DNA of 64,000 nucleotides. It comes from Amycolatopsis palatopharyngis (GTDB taxonomy: Bacteria; Actinomycetota; Actinomycetes; Mycobacteriales; Pseudonocardiaceae). The DNA lies in the NCBI RefSeq assembly GCF_003385185.1, contig NZ_PQHZ01000015.1, forward strand, positions 62,001-126,000. Direction: 5' to 3'. Made by a program: the position numbers and the translations under genes. A model generated the notes under the pieces. It was not told the origin of the DNA. It ran no database searches and saw only the letters and a program-made list of their open reading frames with translations. Positions 22,933-32,044 of this stretch are shown here, in pieces. The number at the start of each line of letters is the position of its first letter. Within the stretch, counting starts at the first letter, position 1.

Positions 22933-25481
22933 CGACTCGCCACCTCCGGAAAGCCAAGTAAAACAGGCACTTGCTGCTCCCGTTCGGTCCGGAACGAGAT
23001 CGTCGGATCCGGTGCTCCCGGCGCGTTGACGAAGGAGGAGAAGCGGGCCAGCTTCTCCGGGTCCTCCAGCACTCCGCGCCACTCGTCCGCGTAGTCGCCC
23101 ACGTGCTTGGCCATCGCCGCGTCGAGGTCATCACAGATGCCGAGACTGTCCTCCATGATCACCGCACGCAGATGGCCGAGGCCGCCTTCCATCTCCTCGA
23201 TCCAGGGTGCGGTGCGCTGCAACCGGTCGGCGGTGCGCACGTAGAACATCAGAAACCGGTCGATGGTCCGGATCAGCGTCTCCGAGTCCAGATCGGACGC
23301 GAGCAGCTGCGCGTGCCTCGGCATCGCGCCGCCGTTGCCGCCGACGTAGAGGTTCCAGCCGTTCTCGGTGGCGATGACGCCGAAGTCCTTCCCGCGCGCC
23401 TCGGCGCACTCTCTGGCGCAGCCGGACACCCCGGCCTTGATCTTGTGCGGCGAGCGCAGGCCCCGGTAACGCAACTCCAGTTCGATCGCCATCCCGACCG
23501 AGTCCTGCACGCCGTAGCGACACCAGGTGGAGCCGACGCAGGACTTGACCGTGCGCAGGGCCTTTCCGTAGGCGTGCCCGGACTCCATCCCCGCGTCCAC
23601 CAACCGACGCCAGATCAGCGGCAGCTGATCCACGGTCGCCCCGAAGAGGTCGATCCGCTGCCCGCCGGTGATTTTGGTGTAGAGCCCGAAGTCCCTGGCC
23701 ACCTCCGCGATCACCAGCAGCTTCTCCGAGGTGATCTCCCCACCCGGGATGCGTGGTACGACCGAGTAGGTGCCGTTACGCTGCAAATTCGCCAGGTATC
23801 TGTCGTTCGTGTCCTGCAGCGTCGCCTGTTCACCGCTGAGGATGTGGTTGGGGGTGCCGATCAGCGGGGCCAGGGTCGCCAGGATCGAGGCGACGGCAGG
23901 CTTGCAGATCGCGCAGCCCTTTCCGGTGCCGTGCCGGGAGATCAGCTCACTGAACGTGGGGATCCTTGTCGCGTGGACGATCTCGAACAGCTCCGCCCGC
24001 GACTGGCTGAAGTGCTCGCAGACCGCGGTCGACTGTTCGACGCCGCAGGAGTCGAGCAGTTTGCTCAGCATCGGCACGCAGGAGCCGCAGCCCGTTCCCG
24101 CGTTGGTACAGCCCTTGATCGCGGCTACGGTGTCGCAGCCCTTGGCCAGGATCGCCTCGTTGATGGCGCCCTTGCTCACCGCGTTGCAGGAACAGATCTG
24201 CGCCTCGTCCGGAAGCGCGTCCACGCCGACGCCGCCCTCCGCACCGCCGGACGGGGCGAGGATCGAGGCGGGCGCGGCGGGTAGTGCCCGCCCGACCAGC
24301 GGGCGCAGCAGGTTGTAGTCACTCGCGTCGCCGACCAGCACGCCACCGAGCAGGGTCTTCGCATCGTCGGAGACGACGAGTTTCTTGTAGGTGCCCGAAA
24401 CCGCGTCGTTCACCACCACCTCGAGCGCGCCCTCGGTACTCGCATGGGCGTCCCCGAAGCTGGCGACGTCGACGCCGAGCAGCTTGAGCTTGGTGGAGAG
24501 ATCCGCGCCGGGGAACGTCCCGTCCCTGCCGAGAAGCTGCGCCGCGACGATCTCGGCCATCGAGTAGCCGGGAGCGACGAGGCCGTAGCAGCGTCCTTCC
24601 ACCGCGGCACACTCGCCGATCGCGTACACGTCCGGCACGGCCGTCCGGCACGAGGAGTCCACCAGGATGCCGCCCCGTTCGGCCACCGCCAGTCCGTGCG
24701 CTCGCGCGAGGTCGTCGCGCGGGCGCACGCCCGCCGAGAACACGACGAGGTCGACGTCGAGTTCGGTGCCGTTTCCGAGCTTGGCGAACATCCGGTCGCC
24801 ATCGCACTCGATCCGCTCCGTGGAGGTTCCGGTGTGGACGGTGACGTCGAGGTCGGCGACGAGTCCGCGCAGCAGCGCGCCGCCCCCGTCGTCGATCTGC
24901 AGCGGCATCAACCGCGGAGCCATCTCCACGATGTGCGGGGACAGTCCCATGCCCCGCAACGCATTGGCCGCCTCCAATCCCAGCAGGCCACCGCCGACGA
25001 CCATTCCAGCCCGCCTGCCCCGGACCGAGGCCGAGTGCTCGGCCGCCGCACGAATGGCATCGAGGTCCTCGATCGTCCGGTAGACGAAACAACCCGGCAG
25101 ATCGTGTCCCGCGACGGGCGGGACGAACGGCCGCGAACCGGTCGCGAACACGAGCGCGTCGTAAGCCTGCTCGTGTCCGCTGCCGGTGGTTACCGTCCTG
25201 CGTTCGGTGTCGACCACGGTGACGGCATCGCCGAGCCGCAGCTCGACCAGATCGTCACCCGCGTAGTCGGAGCGGTCGAGCTCCAGCGCACTCGCGTCCC
25301 AGCTGTCCACATAGGAGGAGAGAGCGACTCGGTCGTAGGCGGGCCGTGGTTCCTCCGCGAGCACGACCACCCGCCATGCGCCGCCGGTGTCCTCCGCGCG
25401 AACGGCCTCCACCAGACGGTGGCCCACCATTCCGTTGCCGACGACCACCAACGTCCTTGGCACACCAGGGTTTGGCAACAT
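22929..25481 (-). CDS. nirB: NirB: large subunit of assimilatory NADH nitrite reductase
   Basis: The 850-residue protein has an N-terminal FAD/NAD(P)H oxidoreductase part (VVVGNGMVGHRLVEA; second nucleotide motif GMVVGGGLLGLEAANAL), a BFD-type 2Fe-2S segment (CSCNAVSKG and GCTNAGTGCGSC), and a sulfite/nitrite reductase domain with the siroheme and 4Fe-4S cysteines in SCVGSTWCRYG and GVSGCARECAEARGKD. It reduces nitrite to ammonium in the cytosol. The ATG opening MLPNPGVP is chosen since GAGGTGGAGGTGG lies just upstream; a much longer frame exists but lacks homology. nirD, nnaR and the chelatase gene follow without gaps. Confidence 0.95.
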   Translation of the reverse strand: MLPNPGVPRTLVVVGNGMVGHRLVEAVRAEDTGGAWRVVVLAEEPRPAYDRVALSSYVDSWDASALELDRSDYAGDDLVELRLGDAVTVVDTERRTVTTGSGHEQAYDALVFATGSRPFVPPVAGHDLPGCFVYRTIEDLDAIRAAAEHSASVRGRRAGMVVGGGLLGLEAANALRGMGLSPHIVEMAPRLMPLQIDDGGGALLRGLVADLDVTVHTGTSTERIECDGDRMFAKLGNGTELDVDLVVFSAGVRPRDDLARAHGLAVAERGGILVDSSCRTAVPDVYAIGECAAVEGRCYGLVAPGYSMAEIVAAQLLGRDGTFPGADLSTKLKLLGVDVASFGDAHASTEGALEVVVNDAVSGTYKKLVVSDDAKTLLGGVLVGDASDYNLLRPLVGRALPAAPASILAPSGGAEGGVGVDALPDEAQICSCNAVSKGAINEAILAKGCDTVAAIKGCTNAGTGCGSCVPMLSKLLDSCGVEQSTAVCEHFSQSRAELFEIVHATRIPTFSELISRHGTGKGCAICKPAVASILATLAPLIGTPNHILSGEQATLQDTNDRYLANLQRNGTYSVVPRIPGGEITSEKLLVIAEVARDFGLYTKITGGQRIDLFGATVDQLPLIWRRLVDAGMESGHAYGKALRTVKSCVGSTWCRYGVQDSVGMAIELELRYRGLRSPHKIKAGVSGCARECAEARGKDFGVIATENGWNLYVGGNGGAMPRHAQLLASDLDSETLIRTIDRFLMFYVRTADRLQRTAPWIEEMEGGLGHLRAVIMEDSLGICDDLDAAMAKHVGDYADEWRGVLEDPEKLARFSSFVNAPGAPDPTISFRTEREQQVPVLLGFPEVASR

Positions 25482-25543
25482 CGTCCACCTCCACCTCTCG
25501 TGGTTATGGTCATCGCGGCGCATGTCGGACCTGCTGCCTCGAC

Positions 25544-25559
25544 GTTGCGCCGGTGTTAA
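25544..25559 (-). promoter_or_regulatory. Candidate GlnR box upstream of nirB
   Basis: On the minus strand TTAAC, six bases, then GCAAC gives the AC-N9-AC spacing of actinobacterial GlnR sites (consensus GTNAC-N6-GAAAC), with one mismatch in each half. It is 63-78 bp before the nirB start and would let nitrogen status control nirB separately from narK. Confidence 0.45.
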
Positions 25560-25597
25560 GAGAAGCTCCCCTCGCGGATCAGCGAAGGGTGCGCCGA

Positions 25598-26974
25598 TCA
25601 GACGCCCGCGTAGGCGAGGCTGGGGACGCGCGCGATGGCGAAACTCCTGCGCAGGTAGAACCACCAGGTGGTCGCCACACACACGCCGTAGAAGGCGAGG
25701 AACGCGTTCAGGGCCGAGGTCAGGCTCTTGCTCTCACCCTCGAGGGAGAACTTGAACACCAGGTTCACCAGCACTCCGCCGAAGGCGCCGATCGCGCCAG
25801 CCACCCCGACCACCGCGGCCGCCTGGCGTTTGGCCGAGGTCATCAGCTCACCGAGGTCCTCGCCGGTCTCCGACGCCCTGGACCTGGCGTTCGCCGAGAA
25901 GATCATCGGGATCATCCGGTAGGTCGAGCCGTTCCCGATTCCGGTGAGCACGAACAGCAGGATGAACGAACCGAAGAACAGCGCGAAGCTCTGCTGCGCC
26001 ACACCCACCAGCACTCCGACGGTGCCGATCGCCATCCCGACGAAGTTGAGCAGGGTGATCCGCGCACCTCCGATGCGGTCGGCCAGCCAGCCGCCGAACG
26101 GCCGGGTGATCGAGCCGATGAGAGCGCCGAGGAAGGCCAGGGCCACGAAGTTCTCGAACTCGACGAAACTGATCTTGATCAGCGAGGGGAAGGCGAAGGA
26201 GAAGCCGATGAACGAACCGAACGTGCCGATGTAGAGCAGCGACATGATCCAGGTGTGCTTGCTGTACATGGCGAGTTTGTAGGAGGTGCCGTCCGGACGG
26301 GCCTGGGTGAGGCTGTCCATGAAGAACCAGGAGCACAATGCCGCGATCAGGATCACCGGCATCCACATCAGCGCGGCGTACGCCAGCTGGATCCCCGTGC
26401 CGAGGCTGATCACGATCGGCACGAACAACTGGGTCACGGCCACCCCGAGGTTGCCGCCCGCGGCGTTCAGCCCGAGCGCGAGGCCCTTCTTACCCTCGGG
26501 AAAGAAGAACGAGATGTTCGCCATCGAAGAGGAGAAGTTCCCGCCACCGAAGCCCATCGCGCCCGCCGTGAGCAGGAAGAACCAGTACGGAGCCTCGGTG
26601 GTCACCGCGATCAGCAGCATCGTGCACGGGATCGTGAGCAGTCCTGCGCTGATGGTCGTCCACGCCCTGCCACCGAACTTCGGCACCGCGAAGGTGTACG
26701 GCACGCGCAGCGCGGCGCCGATCAGATTCGGCAGGATCAGCAGCCAGAACGTCTGCCCCACGCTGAACGCGAAGCCGGCATCGCCGAGGCTCACCACGAC
26801 GATGCTCATCAGGATCCACACGTTGAACCCGAGATGCTCGGCGAGGATGGAAAAACCCAGGTTCCGCCAGGCCGTCCGCTTTCCGGTGCGCGCCCAGAAA
26901 CCGGGGTCCTCCGGTTCCCACTTCTCGATCCAGCGTCCTTTTCGCACTGCCGGCTCGTCGGTAATCACACTCAT
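25598..26974 (-). CDS. narK: NarK-type nitrate/nitrite transporter (major facilitator superfamily)
   Basis: The 458-residue protein has 12 hydrophobic segments and the nitrate-nitrite porter signatures: GFNVWILMSIVV, PNLIGAALRVPYTFAVPKFG in helix 2, AGAMGFGGGNFSSSMANISF in helix 5 and GGWLADRIGG between helices 8 and 9. The Arg in ALRVPYTF corresponds to a substrate-binding arginine of NarK. It would import nitrate for NasA. The ATG opening MSVITDEP follows AAGGAGC. It lies between the NasB/C-like gene and nirB in the same direction, with 67 and 116 bp gaps. Confidence 0.93.
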   Translation of the reverse strand: MSVITDEPAVRKGRWIEKWEPEDPGFWARTGKRTAWRNLGFSILAEHLGFNVWILMSIVVVSLGDAGFAFSVGQTFWLLILPNLIGAALRVPYTFAVPKFGGRAWTTISAGLLTIPCTMLLIAVTTEAPYWFFLLTAGAMGFGGGNFSSSMANISFFFPEGKKGLALGLNAAGGNLGVAVTQLFVPIVISLGTGIQLAYAALMWMPVILIAALCSWFFMDSLTQARPDGTSYKLAMYSKHTWIMSLLYIGTFGSFIGFSFAFPSLIKISFVEFENFVALAFLGALIGSITRPFGGWLADRIGGARITLLNFVGMAIGTVGVLVGVAQQSFALFFGSFILLFVLTGIGNGSTYRMIPMIFSANARSRASETGEDLGELMTSAKRQAAAVVGVAGAIGAFGGVLVNLVFKFSLEGESKSLTSALNAFLAFYGVCVATTWWFYLRRSFAIARVPSLAYAGV

Positions 26975-27041
26975 CTGGTCTGCTCCTTGTGCTTCGTGAT
27001 GGACGTCCGATCGCGCCGGGCGCGGGATCGGGACGTCGGCG

Positions 27042-28490
27042 TCAGGCGGTGGTGGTGAGCCAGTCGGCGATGCCACAGACGGCGTCGGCGCAGGACCCGC
27101 ATCCGGTGGTGGCCCGCGTCGCCCGCGCCAGTTCCGGCACGGTCGTCGCCCCGGAGCGCCACGCCTCGACGAGCTTTCCCTTGCTCACGGTGTTGCACCG
27201 GCATACGACGGCGCTCGCGGGCAGGTCGGCCGGGCTCGCCGCGACCGGCGCCGAACCTCCCGGTGTGCCCCTGCCCATGAGCAGGCCGAGCCGGTCGTCG
27301 GGCAGCGGGGTCGACCTGTCGTAAAGCTGGGTCACCGTGGCGGCGGCCTCCGGTGCGCCGAGCAGGATGGCGCCCGCGATCTTGTTCTCCCGCACCACGA
27401 TCCGCGCGTAGCGGCCCCTGCCCGCGTCACTCACGCTGACGACCTCGGTGCCCGCGTCGTCCTGCCCCGCCTGCGCGTCGCCGAAGGCGGCCAGGTCCAC
27501 GCCCCGCGCCTTCAACCGGGTGAGCACGGCCGTGCCGCGATAACGGGCGGCGGCGTCCGTTCCGGTCAACAGGTCCGCCAGCACCTCGGCCTGCTCCCAG
27601 GCAGGCTGCACGAGCCCGGAGACCGTGCCGGGATGCTGCGCGCAGTCTCCGATCGCGTGCACCCGCCCGTCGCTCGTGCGCAGTGCGTCGTCCACCAGCA
27701 CTCCGCGATCCACGGCGAGTCCGGCGTGGACCGCCAGCGCGGTGTTGGCTCGCACACCGGCGGAGACGACGACGAGGTCGGCCTGCACATGGGAGTCGTC
27801 GGCGAGCTTCAGCCCGTCGCCGGGCAGATACCGCGCCGCGGTGGTGCCGAGCCGGAAGTCGATCCCCAGCTCGCCCAGTGTCCGCGCCAGCGCCTTGCCG
27901 CCTTCCGCGTCGAGTTGCCGCTCCATCAGGTGCTCGGGCGGATGTACCACGGTCACCAGGTTGCCGCGGCCCGCGAGACCCCGGGCCGCTTCGAGCCCGA
28001 GCAGTCCACCGCCCAGCACGGCGACCGGTGCCCCGACCCGCGCGGCGGACAGAATCCGGTCGCAGTCCGCGAGCGTGCGGAAAGTGACGACACCCGGGGC
28101 GAGACTCCCGTCGTCGAAGCACAACCCCTCCGTCGGCGGAATCCACGGGTCGGCCCCGGTCGCGAGCACCAGCCCGTCGTAGTCCACAGTGGATCCGTCG
28201 GAGAGGTGCACGACGCGGTGTGCTCGGTCGATCCGCACCGCGGTGACCCCGGTCCGGAGGTCGACGCCCTGCCTGCCCGCCCAGTCCTCGTCGTGCAGCC
28301 GCACCGAGTCCAGCTTCATCGTGCCCGCGAGCACCGAGGACAGCAGCACCCGGTTGTACGCGGGTTCCCGCTCCGCCCCGACCACGGTCAGCTCCACCGT
28401 TCGTGCCTCCGGGTCGCGCCTGCGGATCTCCTCGGCGAGGCGCGATCCCGCCATGCCGTATCCGAGAACGACCACCTTTCGCGATGTCAT
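27042..28490 (-). CDS. NasB/NasC-like FAD-dependent electron-transfer subunit of nitrate reductase
   Basis: The 482-residue protein is a pyridine-nucleotide-disulfide oxidoreductase: FAD motif VVLGYGMAGSRLAEEI, NAD motif VAVLGGGLLGLEAARGL, and IGDCAQ before the FAD ribityl region. The C-terminus carries a BFD-type 2Fe-2S set (VCRCNTVSKG and TTGCGSCADAVCG). It resembles the N-terminal half of NirB but has no siroheme domain, so it probably passes electrons from NAD(P)H to NasA, as NasB/NasC does in Bacillus. The ATG overlaps the nasA stop by 4 nt, supporting a complex with NasA. Confidence 0.88.
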   Translation of the reverse strand: MTSRKVVVLGYGMAGSRLAEEIRRRDPEARTVELTVVGAEREPAYNRVLLSSVLAGTMKLDSVRLHDEDWAGRQGVDLRTGVTAVRIDRAHRVVHLSDGSTVDYDGLVLATGADPWIPPTEGLCFDDGSLAPGVVTFRTLADCDRILSAARVGAPVAVLGGGLLGLEAARGLAGRGNLVTVVHPPEHLMERQLDAEGGKALARTLGELGIDFRLGTTAARYLPGDGLKLADDSHVQADLVVVSAGVRANTALAVHAGLAVDRGVLVDDALRTSDGRVHAIGDCAQHPGTVSGLVQPAWEQAEVLADLLTGTDAAARYRGTAVLTRLKARGVDLAAFGDAQAGQDDAGTEVVSVSDAGRGRYARIVVRENKIAGAILLGAPEAAATVTQLYDRSTPLPDDRLGLLMGRGTPGGSAPVAASPADLPASAVVCRCNTVSKGKLVEAWRSGATTVPELARATRATTGCGSCADAVCGIADWLTTTA

Positions 28491-30607
28491 GACGCCTCCT
28501 CGGCCGCGGTGTGGGCTGTGGCCAGGCGGACCGCGCAGACCTTGAACTCCGGCATCCTGCTGGTCGGGTCCAGCACGGGATTGGTGAGCAGGTTCGCCCG
28601 CTCGTCACCCGCGAAGTGGAAGGGCAGGAACACCAGGTCCAGCCGCATCGACGGCAGGCACCGGACGATGGCCGTCGCCTCACCCCGGCGCGAGGTGATG
28701 CGTGCCAGCTCCCCCTCGGACAGGCCGTACCGCGCCGCCGTGTCCGGATGTATCTCCACAAAGGACCTCGGAACCAGATCGTTCAGCTCGTCGACGAGCC
28801 GGGTCTGCGCACCGGACTGATAGTGCTGCAGTACCCGCCCGGTGGTGGCCTGCAAGGGAAACTCGGCGTCCTGCGGCTCCGCGGGTCCGATGTGCTCGAC
28901 CGGGAAGAAACGCGCGCGGCCGTCGGGGTGCGCGAAACCGTCGAGAAACATCCTGGGAGTACCCGGATGGTCATCGGCGGGCACCGGCCAGTGCAGTGCC
29001 TCCCCTGCCCGCAGGCGTTCGTAGCTGATGCCGGAGTAGTCGGCGGGGCCGCCTTTCGACGCGGCGCGCAGTTCGGTGAAGACGGATTCCGCGTCTGCGG
29101 GGAAGGCATGCGGGGGAAAGCCGAGCCTGGTCGCGAGCCCGGCGAGTAGCTCCAGGTCCGTGCGGACCCCCTCCGACGGCTCGAGCGCGCGCCTGCGCAG
29201 CAGCACCCTGCCCTCGAGGTTGGTCATCGTCCCGTCCTCTTCGGCCCACTGGGTGACCGGGAACACCACATCGGCCATGGCAGCGGTTTCGGAGAGGACG
29301 AGATCGGCGACCACGAGTAGATCGAGGTCGGCAAGACGGTCGGTGACGTGCCCCGCGGAGGGCGCGGAGACGACGACGTTGCTGCCGAACACGAGCAGCG
29401 CACTCGGGCCGGATTCGGTCCCCAACGCGTCGAGCAGTTCGTAGGCAGACCGGCCCGGCCCGGGAAGAGTCGCGGGGTCGACGCCCCAGACACCCGCGAC
29501 ATGCTCGCGGGCGGCCGGGTCGTCGATCCGGCGGTAACCGGGCAACTGGTCGGCCTTCTGCCCGTGCTCCCTGCCGCCCTGGCCGTTGCCCTGCCCGGTC
29601 AGGCAGCCGTAGCCGGAGCCCGGCGTGCCGGGGAGACCGAGCGCGAGGGCCAGGTTGATCCAGGCGCTCACCATGTTCGCGCCGTTGGCGTGCTGCTCGC
29701 TGCCCCGGCCCGTGAGCACATAGGTGTTCGCGGCGGTCGCGAGGATCCGGGCCGCCTTGCGCTGATCGGCGGCAGCGACGCCGGTGACGCGTTCGGCCCG
29801 TTCCGGCCACCACGCGGCCGCCGCGTGCCAGACCTCATCGAAGCCGGTGGTCCTGCTGTCCACATAGGTTTGGTCCAGGTACCCGTCCGCGACGACTGCG
29901 TGCAGAATTCCCAGTGCCAGAGCCAGATCCGTGCCCGGCGCGGGAGCGAGGTGCAGGCTCGCCTGCTCGGCCGTCGGGGTGCGGCGCGGGTCCACGACGA
30001 CGAGCCCGCCAGCAGCCCGCGCCTTGCGCAGGTGCTGGGTGAACGGCGGCATCGTCTCCGCCGGGTTGCTGCCCGCGAGCAGGACCGCGTCAGCCCCGGC
30101 GAGATCGGTGACGGGAAACGGCATACCCCGATCGACGCCGAACGCCCTGAGCCCCGCGGCCGCCGCCGAGGACATACAGAACCGGCCGTTGTAGTCGATC
30201 TGCGAGGTGCCCAGCGCGATCCGGGCGAACTTGCCCAGCAGGTACGACTTCTCGTTGGTCAGCCCGCCGCCGCCGAACACCGCGACCGCGTCCGCGCCGC
30301 GTTCACTGCGAATCGAGCGAAGCCGGTCCGCGACCAGGTCCAGGGCTTCGTCCCAGCTCGCGGGTCGCAGCTCACCGTCCCGCCGGACCAAGGGCTTGGT
30401 CAGCCTTCGTGGCGACCCGAGTAGCGCCGCCGAGGTCCAGCCCTTCTGGCAGAGCCCGCCCGCGTTCGTCGGGAAGTCCCTCGGCGCCACCTCAGCCTTG
30501 GCGGTGACGGTCATCGCGCATTGCAGCGCGCAGTACGGGCAATGGGTGTCGGTCCGGGCCGGGCTCGTCGCGTCTTGCGCCCGTGTTCCCTCTGCCGTCA
30601 GCGTCAC
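28487..30607 (-). CDS. nasA: NasA: assimilatory nitrate reductase catalytic subunit (Mo-bisMGD)
   Basis: The 706-residue protein starts with a 4Fe-4S site (Cys23, Cys26, Cys30, Cys53 in HCPYCALQC and LCQKGW), followed by the molybdopterin oxidoreductase core (GGLTNEKSYLLGKF, NGRFCMSSAAAA with the probable Mo-ligating Cys, GSNPAETMPPFTQHL, GSGYGCLTGQGNGQGGREHG) and the dinucleotide-binding C-terminal domain (LQATTGRVLQHYQSG). It lacks a signal peptide and a C-terminal 2Fe-2S domain, consistent with a cytosolic assimilatory enzyme fed by the adjacent flavoprotein. The GTG start has a perfect AGGAGG site. Confidence 0.94.
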   Translation of the reverse strand: MTLTAEGTRAQDATSPARTDTHCPYCALQCAMTVTAKAEVAPRDFPTNAGGLCQKGWTSAALLGSPRRLTKPLVRRDGELRPASWDEALDLVADRLRSIRSERGADAVAVFGGGGLTNEKSYLLGKFARIALGTSQIDYNGRFCMSSAAAAGLRAFGVDRGMPFPVTDLAGADAVLLAGSNPAETMPPFTQHLRKARAAGGLVVVDPRRTPTAEQASLHLAPAPGTDLALALGILHAVVADGYLDQTYVDSRTTGFDEVWHAAAAWWPERAERVTGVAAADQRKAARILATAANTYVLTGRGSEQHANGANMVSAWINLALALGLPGTPGSGYGCLTGQGNGQGGREHGQKADQLPGYRRIDDPAAREHVAGVWGVDPATLPGPGRSAYELLDALGTESGPSALLVFGSNVVVSAPSAGHVTDRLADLDLLVVADLVLSETAAMADVVFPVTQWAEEDGTMTNLEGRVLLRRRALEPSEGVRTDLELLAGLATRLGFPPHAFPADAESVFTELRAASKGGPADYSGISYERLRAGEALHWPVPADDHPGTPRMFLDGFAHPDGRARFFPVEHIGPAEPQDAEFPLQATTGRVLQHYQSGAQTRLVDELNDLVPRSFVEIHPDTAARYGLSEGELARITSRRGEATAIVRCLPSMRLDLVFLPFHFAGDERANLLTNPVLDPTSRMPEFKVCAVRLATAHTAAEEAS

Positions 30608-30654
30608 GGATACCTCCTGCTCGTCGGCGGCAGTACCGACGCTAGGCAGGACGT

Positions 30655-30680
30655 GTTACCCGGAAACGTTCCAATGTTTC
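30655..30680. promoter_or_regulatory. Palindromic elements in the nasA promoter region
   Basis: GTTAC (30655-30659), GAAAC (30663-30667) and GTTTC (30676-30680) lie 48-73 bp before nasA; GAAAC-N8-GTTTC is an inverted repeat. The elements look like GlnR half sites, but the spacings do not fit the AC-N9-AC rule, so the binding protein (GlnR or NnaR) is a guess. Confidence 0.35.
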
Positions 30681-30739
30681 AGGCATGCGACATTGCGCCG
30701 CCGATGCCCGGACCTGTTTGTGAGATCCGGCGCCAGCGC

Positions 30740-31210
30740 TCAGACCCGGCCGAAGCGGCGGAGGAGGCGTGCGTGCCGGTGCCGGAACAGCCGCGGCACC
30801 ACTTCGCGCAGCACGGCGCCGGTACCGGCGAACCGTGGCTGGAACTCGACCCGGTCCACCAGCAGGCAACCGCGCTCGGTCGGGGTCAGCGTGCGTTCGT
30901 GCTCCCAGCTCGCGGCACTGAGCATGCGCGATCGCTCCAGGAACCTGTGTGGTGGCTCGATCTCCACGATCGCGATGTCGTCGTAGTCGACGGGGAGTAC
31001 GCCGAACACCAGGAGCACGCTCTTCCCGAGTTTCGCGGGAGAAGCCAGCTCGAGCGATCCACCCGCGCGCAGCCGGGATGGCACCGTCATCCGCAGCAAC
31101 GGGCGCAGTTCGTCGTTGATCCCCGCGAAACTCGTGACGTGTGCCCACAACGGTTCGACCGATACGGCGAGTTCGGTCTGGATCCGCACCACGGGTCGCT
31201 GAGCGGTCAC
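30740..31210 (-). CDS. SRPBCC-superfamily protein
   Basis: The 156-residue product has the START-like helix-grip pattern: VEPLWAHVTSFAGINDELRPLL near the N-terminus, then alternating strands (LVFGVLPVDYDDIAIVEIEPPHRFLER), and a C-terminal helix ending in RHRHARLLRRFGRV. Such proteins bind hydrophobic ligands in a cavity; no ligand can be predicted. The start GTG overlaps the stop of the TIGR02569 gene by 4 nt, so both are probably one transcript. A longer in-frame start would lie entirely inside the upstream gene. Confidence 0.8.
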   Translation of the reverse strand: MTAQRPVVRIQTELAVSVEPLWAHVTSFAGINDELRPLLRMTVPSRLRAGGSLELASPAKLGKSVLLVFGVLPVDYDDIAIVEIEPPHRFLERSRMLSAASWEHERTLTPTERGCLLVDRVEFQPRFAGTGAVLREVVPRLFRHRHARLLRRFGRV

Positions 31211-32004
31211 AGCGTCTCGCTCACCTCGTGCGCCGCGTCCAGCAGGCCGTCGAGCGCGGCCCTTGTCGAGCGCGGGTGCAGCGCGTGCAGCGCCAGCCGG
31301 AACAGCGTCGCGCGCAACAACAGCTGCGGCCACTCCGGCAGATGCGCCCAGCGGTGAAGCAGGTCCGCCTCCGCGCCGCCCCAGGCGAGGGCGTCCACGG
31401 CAGCCACCGCGGCTCCCCATTCGGCAGGGCGGAAGTAGGGGGTGAAGTCGACGATCCCTGGTGGCGCGTCCCCGTCGAACAGCACGGTGCCGAACAGTTC
31501 GCCGTGCACGACCTGGTCTTTTCCGTGCACCTTCCGCCGGGCACCCGAGAGCACCTCGAACCAGCGGCCACCCTTGGTCTCGTCGAGTTCGAGGTGCTGC
31601 TCCTCCCAGGCCACCCGATCGGCCACGGCTGCGACGTCATCACGCGCGGGCAGGAACGACGGCCGGGGCAGATGCGCGGTCGCCTGGTGCAGCTTGATCG
31701 CGGTCAGCAGGACCTCGTCGTACCGATGTTCGGCGGTGCCGGTGAGGTAGCGGTAGGCCCGCCAGCCCGCGAGCAGGTGGCGGCCGTCGGTGGAACGGAT
31801 CGGGCGCGCGACGCGCAGATCCGGCACCTCCAGCTGTTCCAGGGTGCGCGCCAGCCACACGGCATGCGCCCGATCGGTGACCGGTTTGAGCACGACCGGG
31901 CCACAGCGCCACGAATCACTGCCGGGCAGTGGCTCGGCCTCGGTGACATCGGCCCCGAACGCCGCGCACACGTGCGCGGGCGGGGGCTGTCGCGGTGGGG
32001 GCAC
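31207..32004 (-). CDS. TIGR02569 family protein (aminoglycoside-phosphotransferase-like fold)
   Basis: The 265-residue protein fits TIGR02569, an actinobacterial family: PAHVCAAFGAD at the start, GPVVLKPVTDRAHAVWLA, the kinase-like VVHGELFGTVLFDG (HGEL in place of the HGDLxxxN catalytic loop) and GIVDFTPYFRPAEWGAAVAAVDAL. The missing catalytic Asp in HGEL makes kinase activity uncertain. The GTG opening MPPPRQPP is the first plausible start; no clear ribosome site is seen. As I recall, M. tuberculosis Rv3205c is the equivalent, beside moeB1, which agrees with the order here. Confidence 0.78.
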   Translation of the reverse strand: MPPPRQPPPAHVCAAFGADVTEAEPLPGSDSWRCGPVVLKPVTDRAHAVWLARTLEQLEVPDLRVARPIRSTDGRHLLAGWRAYRYLTGTAEHRYDEVLLTAIKLHQATAHLPRPSFLPARDDVAAVADRVAWEEQHLELDETKGGRWFEVLSGARRKVHGKDQVVHGELFGTVLFDGDAPPGIVDFTPYFRPAEWGAAVAAVDALAWGGAEADLLHRWAHLPEWPQLLLRATLFRLALHALHPRSTRAALDGLLDAAHEVSETL

Positions 32005-32044
32005 GGTGACCGACGTTACCGTTCCCCCACCGCTGACACATGGA

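Noticed and set aside
22971-24284. 437-residue plus-strand frame opposite nirB
   Set aside because: Antisense to well-defined nirB; composition is that of a shadow frame.
25346-27058. 570-residue plus-strand reading frame opposite narK
   Set aside because: It lies antisense to a clear NarK gene, is built of Arg/His/Glu-rich low-complexity sequence and has no family motif; a typical high-GC shadow frame.
30655-30680. Canonical GlnR box before nasA
   Set aside because: GTTAC and GAAAC half sites are 3 bases apart instead of 6; kept only as a weak candidate regulatory site.
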